Source of the DNA: Burkholderiaceae bacterium
Lineage (GTDB): Bacteria; Pseudomonadota; Gammaproteobacteria; Burkholderiales; Burkholderiaceae
Direction: 5' to 3'
Length of the DNA: 8,053 nucleotides
NCBI GenBank assembly: GCA_022701845.1
Contig: JAKONS010000401.1
Coordinates: 1-8,053 of the forward strand
The notes beneath the pieces were generated by a model. That model ran no database searches. It had not been told where the DNA came from and saw only the letters and a list, made by a program, of their open reading frames with translations. Of this stretch, positions 7,601 through 8,053 are shown piece by piece (the stretch's first letter is position 1; each line of letters begins with the position of its first letter). The translations under genes and the position numbers were made by a program.

Positions 7601-7756
7601 CTGGTGCCTTTCCTGTTCGCCACCGGACCGGGCTCGGAAGTGCAGCGGCCGCTGGCGATCGTGGTAATCGGCGGCCTGATCTCGTCGACGCTGCTGACGC
7701 TGGTGGTGCTGCCGACGCTGTACCGCTGGTTCGACGACAACCCGGTGGAGGCCTAG
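4664..7756 (+). CDS. czcA: CzcA/CusA-family heavy-metal efflux RND pump
   Basis: This is the inner-membrane proton/metal antiporter of the pump, 1030 residues, the usual length for the heavy-metal (HME) RND family. It has the expected twofold layout: TM1 at about 14-30, a periplasmic porter loop starting VDAFPDVTNVQVQV, TM2-TM6 at about 348-505, TM7 at about 542-558, a second periplasmic loop, and TM8-TM12 from about 868 to 1022. TM4 carries AIGLMVDATVVVVEN (406-420), with Asp412 and Glu419 as the likely proton-relay acids. The first Asp of the classical CzcA motif DFG...DGA...VEN is Ala406 here, which is closer to the CusA form. At the periplasmic positions of the three CusA copper methionines, eye alignment puts Gln572, Glu622 and Glu668. 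The C-terminal half has GIAVLNGVVLVSYIRRLRE, typical of HME pumps. The start at 4664 has AAAGG at 4647-4651 and places the first helix correctly; an upstream TTG at 4628 is less likely. The gene lies 70 bases after czcB. The family call is secure, but the metal (Zn/Co/Cd, Cu/Ag or other) is not. Confidence 0.97.
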   Translation: MIASLIKAALGQRLLVIVLALVLCAFGFRAATKLSVDAFPDVTNVQVQVATEAPGRSPEEIERFVTVPLEISLTGLPGLTEMRSLNKSGLSIITLVFTDATDVYFARQLVTERLIEVTPRMPAGILPVLGPVSTGLGEVYQYTLDHPDDGERALTPEELAERRTIQDWVARPLLRSIPGVAEINSQGGYVRQYQALVDPVRLRHYNLSVQQVVDAIAANNSNASGGILPLGTEQYLIQGAGLIKTLEDIGNIVVKEQSGTPVFVRDLAEVRIGDEVRQGGIVKGGYTEAVSGIVLMMRGGNAKEVVTRVKARVDEINSKNMLPGGLQIKSFYDRTDLVDSALWTVGKVLIEGVLLVVVVLFIFLGDVRSSLIVVATLLITPLTTFIVMNRYGISANLMSLGGLAIAIGLMVDATVVVVENVFHKLGQLKDDSRGAKVRAILQATTEVATPTIFGIMIIILVFLPLMTLQGIEGKMFGPLALTIAISLFVSLLVSLFLSPVLCSYFLKGGADHDTWIIAKLKRGYLPLLAAASKHNRMTLAIAVGLLLASMALFPFLGKSFMPTMKEGALTPQINRVPSISLDESLRMEMEAMKMVASVPGVKSVVSKIGRGESPADPAGPNESDPIVILDPESDRTQDEVDEDIRKKLSSIPGVQIVLSQPISERVDEMVTGVRSQVAVKVFGDTLPELKRVSEDIARVLKSLEGSTDIRVERLSGQQALTVDIDRKAIARFGMNVASVQALIESAIGGKPVTTLYEGERRYAVAVRFPEEQRNSIETISAMLLPTASGAQIPLSSVAKIALVDGPAQISRESGKRRVVVGANVEGRDLAGFVAEAQARIDAEVKLPEGYYLVYGGQFENMERAMATLSVIVPLTIVAIFFLLFMLFKSVKLAALIILVLPFASIGGLIGLFITGEYVSVPASVGFIALWGIAVLNGVVLVSYIRRLREDGLDVVEAVREGCIARFRPVMMTATVALLGLVPFLFATGPGSEVQRPLAIVVIGGLISSTLLTLVVLPTLYRWFDDNPVEA

Positions 7757-7759
7757 TTC

Positions 7760-7848
7760 TCCCCCAGGCTTCGCTCACTTCGTGTGCTTTCGCCTACCCC
7801 CTTCCGGGGGCAACACGAGCGGCCCGGCAAAGCCGGTTCCGCCGTGTT
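7760..7848. repeat. REP-like intergenic hairpin element
   Basis: The spacer after czcA holds a compound palindromic element. It starts with CCCCC and a short imperfect stem around CACTTCGTG, then the stem CCCCC/GGGGG (7797-7810), then a long hairpin: AACACG (7812-7817) with CGTGTT (7843-7848), GCGG (7819-7822) with CCGC (7839-7842), and CCGGC (7824-7828) with GCCGG (7832-7836) around an AAA loop. The wording CCCCCAGGCT...GGGGGC...CCGGCAAAGCCGG resembles dispersed intergenic repeats remembered from Comamonadaceae and related Burkholderiales genomes. That resemblance is from memory; the palindromes themselves are plain to see. Confidence 0.6.
7797..7810. terminator. weak terminator-like hairpin after czcA
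   Basis: CCCCC (7797-7801), TTCC loop, GGGGG (7806-7810), 40 bases after the czcA stop. No T-run follows, so it does not meet the usual intrinsic-terminator pattern. With the following larger hairpin it could still slow transcription or protect the czc mRNA 3' end, giving lower expression of the downstream PII-like gene. Confidence 0.3.
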
Positions 7849-7864
7849 CACTGAATACCGCGTG

Positions 7865-7930
7865 ATGAACGCCGTGCTTTATCGAATGACGGTGCGGCCA
7901 ACGCTGCGCCTATTGAACAGAGTGTTATGA
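7865..7930 (+). other. 21-residue short ORF overlapping the PII-like gene start
   Basis: An ATG at 7865 opens a 21-codon frame ending at TGA 7928-7930, which overlaps the ATG of the PII-like gene as ATGA. The peptide (beginning MNAVLYRMTVRP) is basic and unrecognised. No strong ribosome site precedes it, so it is weaker than the similar short ORF before czcA and may be chance. Confidence 0.2.
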
Positions 7931-8053
7931 AAGAAATCCGAGCCATCGTGCGGCCCAGCCGCATCCAGAAACTGCGCGACGCGTTGCGCATGATTCCCAA
8001 TTTTCCCGGGGTGACGCTGTTCAGGGCGGAAGGCTTCACCGCGCCGGCCTCGA
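7927..8053 (+). CDS. PII-superfamily (GlnB-like) protein, N-terminal part
   Basis: The first 42 codons are visible before the window ends. The sequence opens MKEIRAIVRPSRIQKLRDAL and continues with GVTLFRAEGF, matching strand 1, helix 1 and strand 2 of the ferredoxin-like PII fold. Canonical GlnB/GlnK has KPFKLDDVREAL and GMTVTEVKGFGRQKGH at these places. Here RPSR replaces KPFK, there is an extra residue before GVT, and the end of strand 2 reads EGFTAPAS rather than the T-loop lead-in FGRQKGH. From known families this agrees with the divergent PII group (called PII-NG in the literature) often found next to CzcA/CusA-type pumps, rather than with the nitrogen-control proteins. Its T-loop and nucleotide-binding residues are beyond the window. 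The gene follows czcA by 170 bases in the same direction, so it is probably co-transcribed, perhaps at a reduced level because of the hairpins between them. The ribosome site is weak (AGAG near 7919-7922). Confidence 0.8.
   Translation, partial: MKEIRAIVRPSRIQKLRDALRMIPNFPGVTLFRAEGFTAPAS

Noticed and set aside
7467..7854. Overlapping frames on both strands at the 3' end of czcA
   Set aside because: They lie inside the conserved last helices of CzcA and have the composition of out-of-frame translations.
7848..8039. Minus-strand 63-codon frame at the right edge
   Set aside because: It is antisense to the PII-like gene start, which matches a known fold. No ribosome site or family pattern was seen.

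Overview
The window is very GC-rich, gene-dense chromosomal-type DNA. Codons end mostly in G or C, and the spacers carry GC hairpins. Protein similarities recalled by eye, plus a repeat downstream of czcA that looks like the dispersed intergenic repeats of Comamonadaceae and relatives, point to a betaproteobacterium (Burkholderiales or Rhodocyclales). No database search was possible, so the placement is an inference.

Layout. (1) 1-749, minus strand: the first 249 residues of a polytopic membrane protein with an NCS1 (purine/cytosine permease-like) domain. It runs off the left edge and may be the sensor domain of a hybrid histidine kinase. (2) 750-1018: divergent intergenic region with an A-rich patch and two strong dyads. 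(3) 1019-1453, plus strand: a small, unrecognised, probably exported protein with a Met/His cluster. (4) 1634-7756, plus strand: a complete tripartite heavy-metal efflux operon czcC-czcB-czcA, encoding the outer-membrane factor, the lipoprotein periplasmic adaptor and the RND pump. (5) 7757-7926: a REP-like hairpin element with a weak terminator-like stem. (6) 7927 to the right edge, plus strand: the first 42 codons of a PII-superfamily protein resembling the PII group found beside CzcA/CusA pumps.

How the genes fit together. CzcA would use the proton gradient to move metal cations from the periplasm (and possibly the cytoplasm) through CzcB and CzcC out of the cell. The PII-like protein is the likely regulatory or nucleotide-sensing partner. 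The small exported protein ahead of czcC could be a metal-binding accessory, though this is unproven. The pump's membrane signature has the AIG...VDA form seen in CusA rather than the DFG...DGA form of classical CzcA, yet the three CusA copper-binding methionines appear to be replaced by Gln/Glu/Glu, so the substrate cannot be assigned.

Other notable points are a roughly 130-residue low-complexity segment at the start of mature CzcC that contains a pure hexanucleotide repeat, and short ORFs whose stop codons overlap the start codons of czcA and of the PII gene (ATGA).
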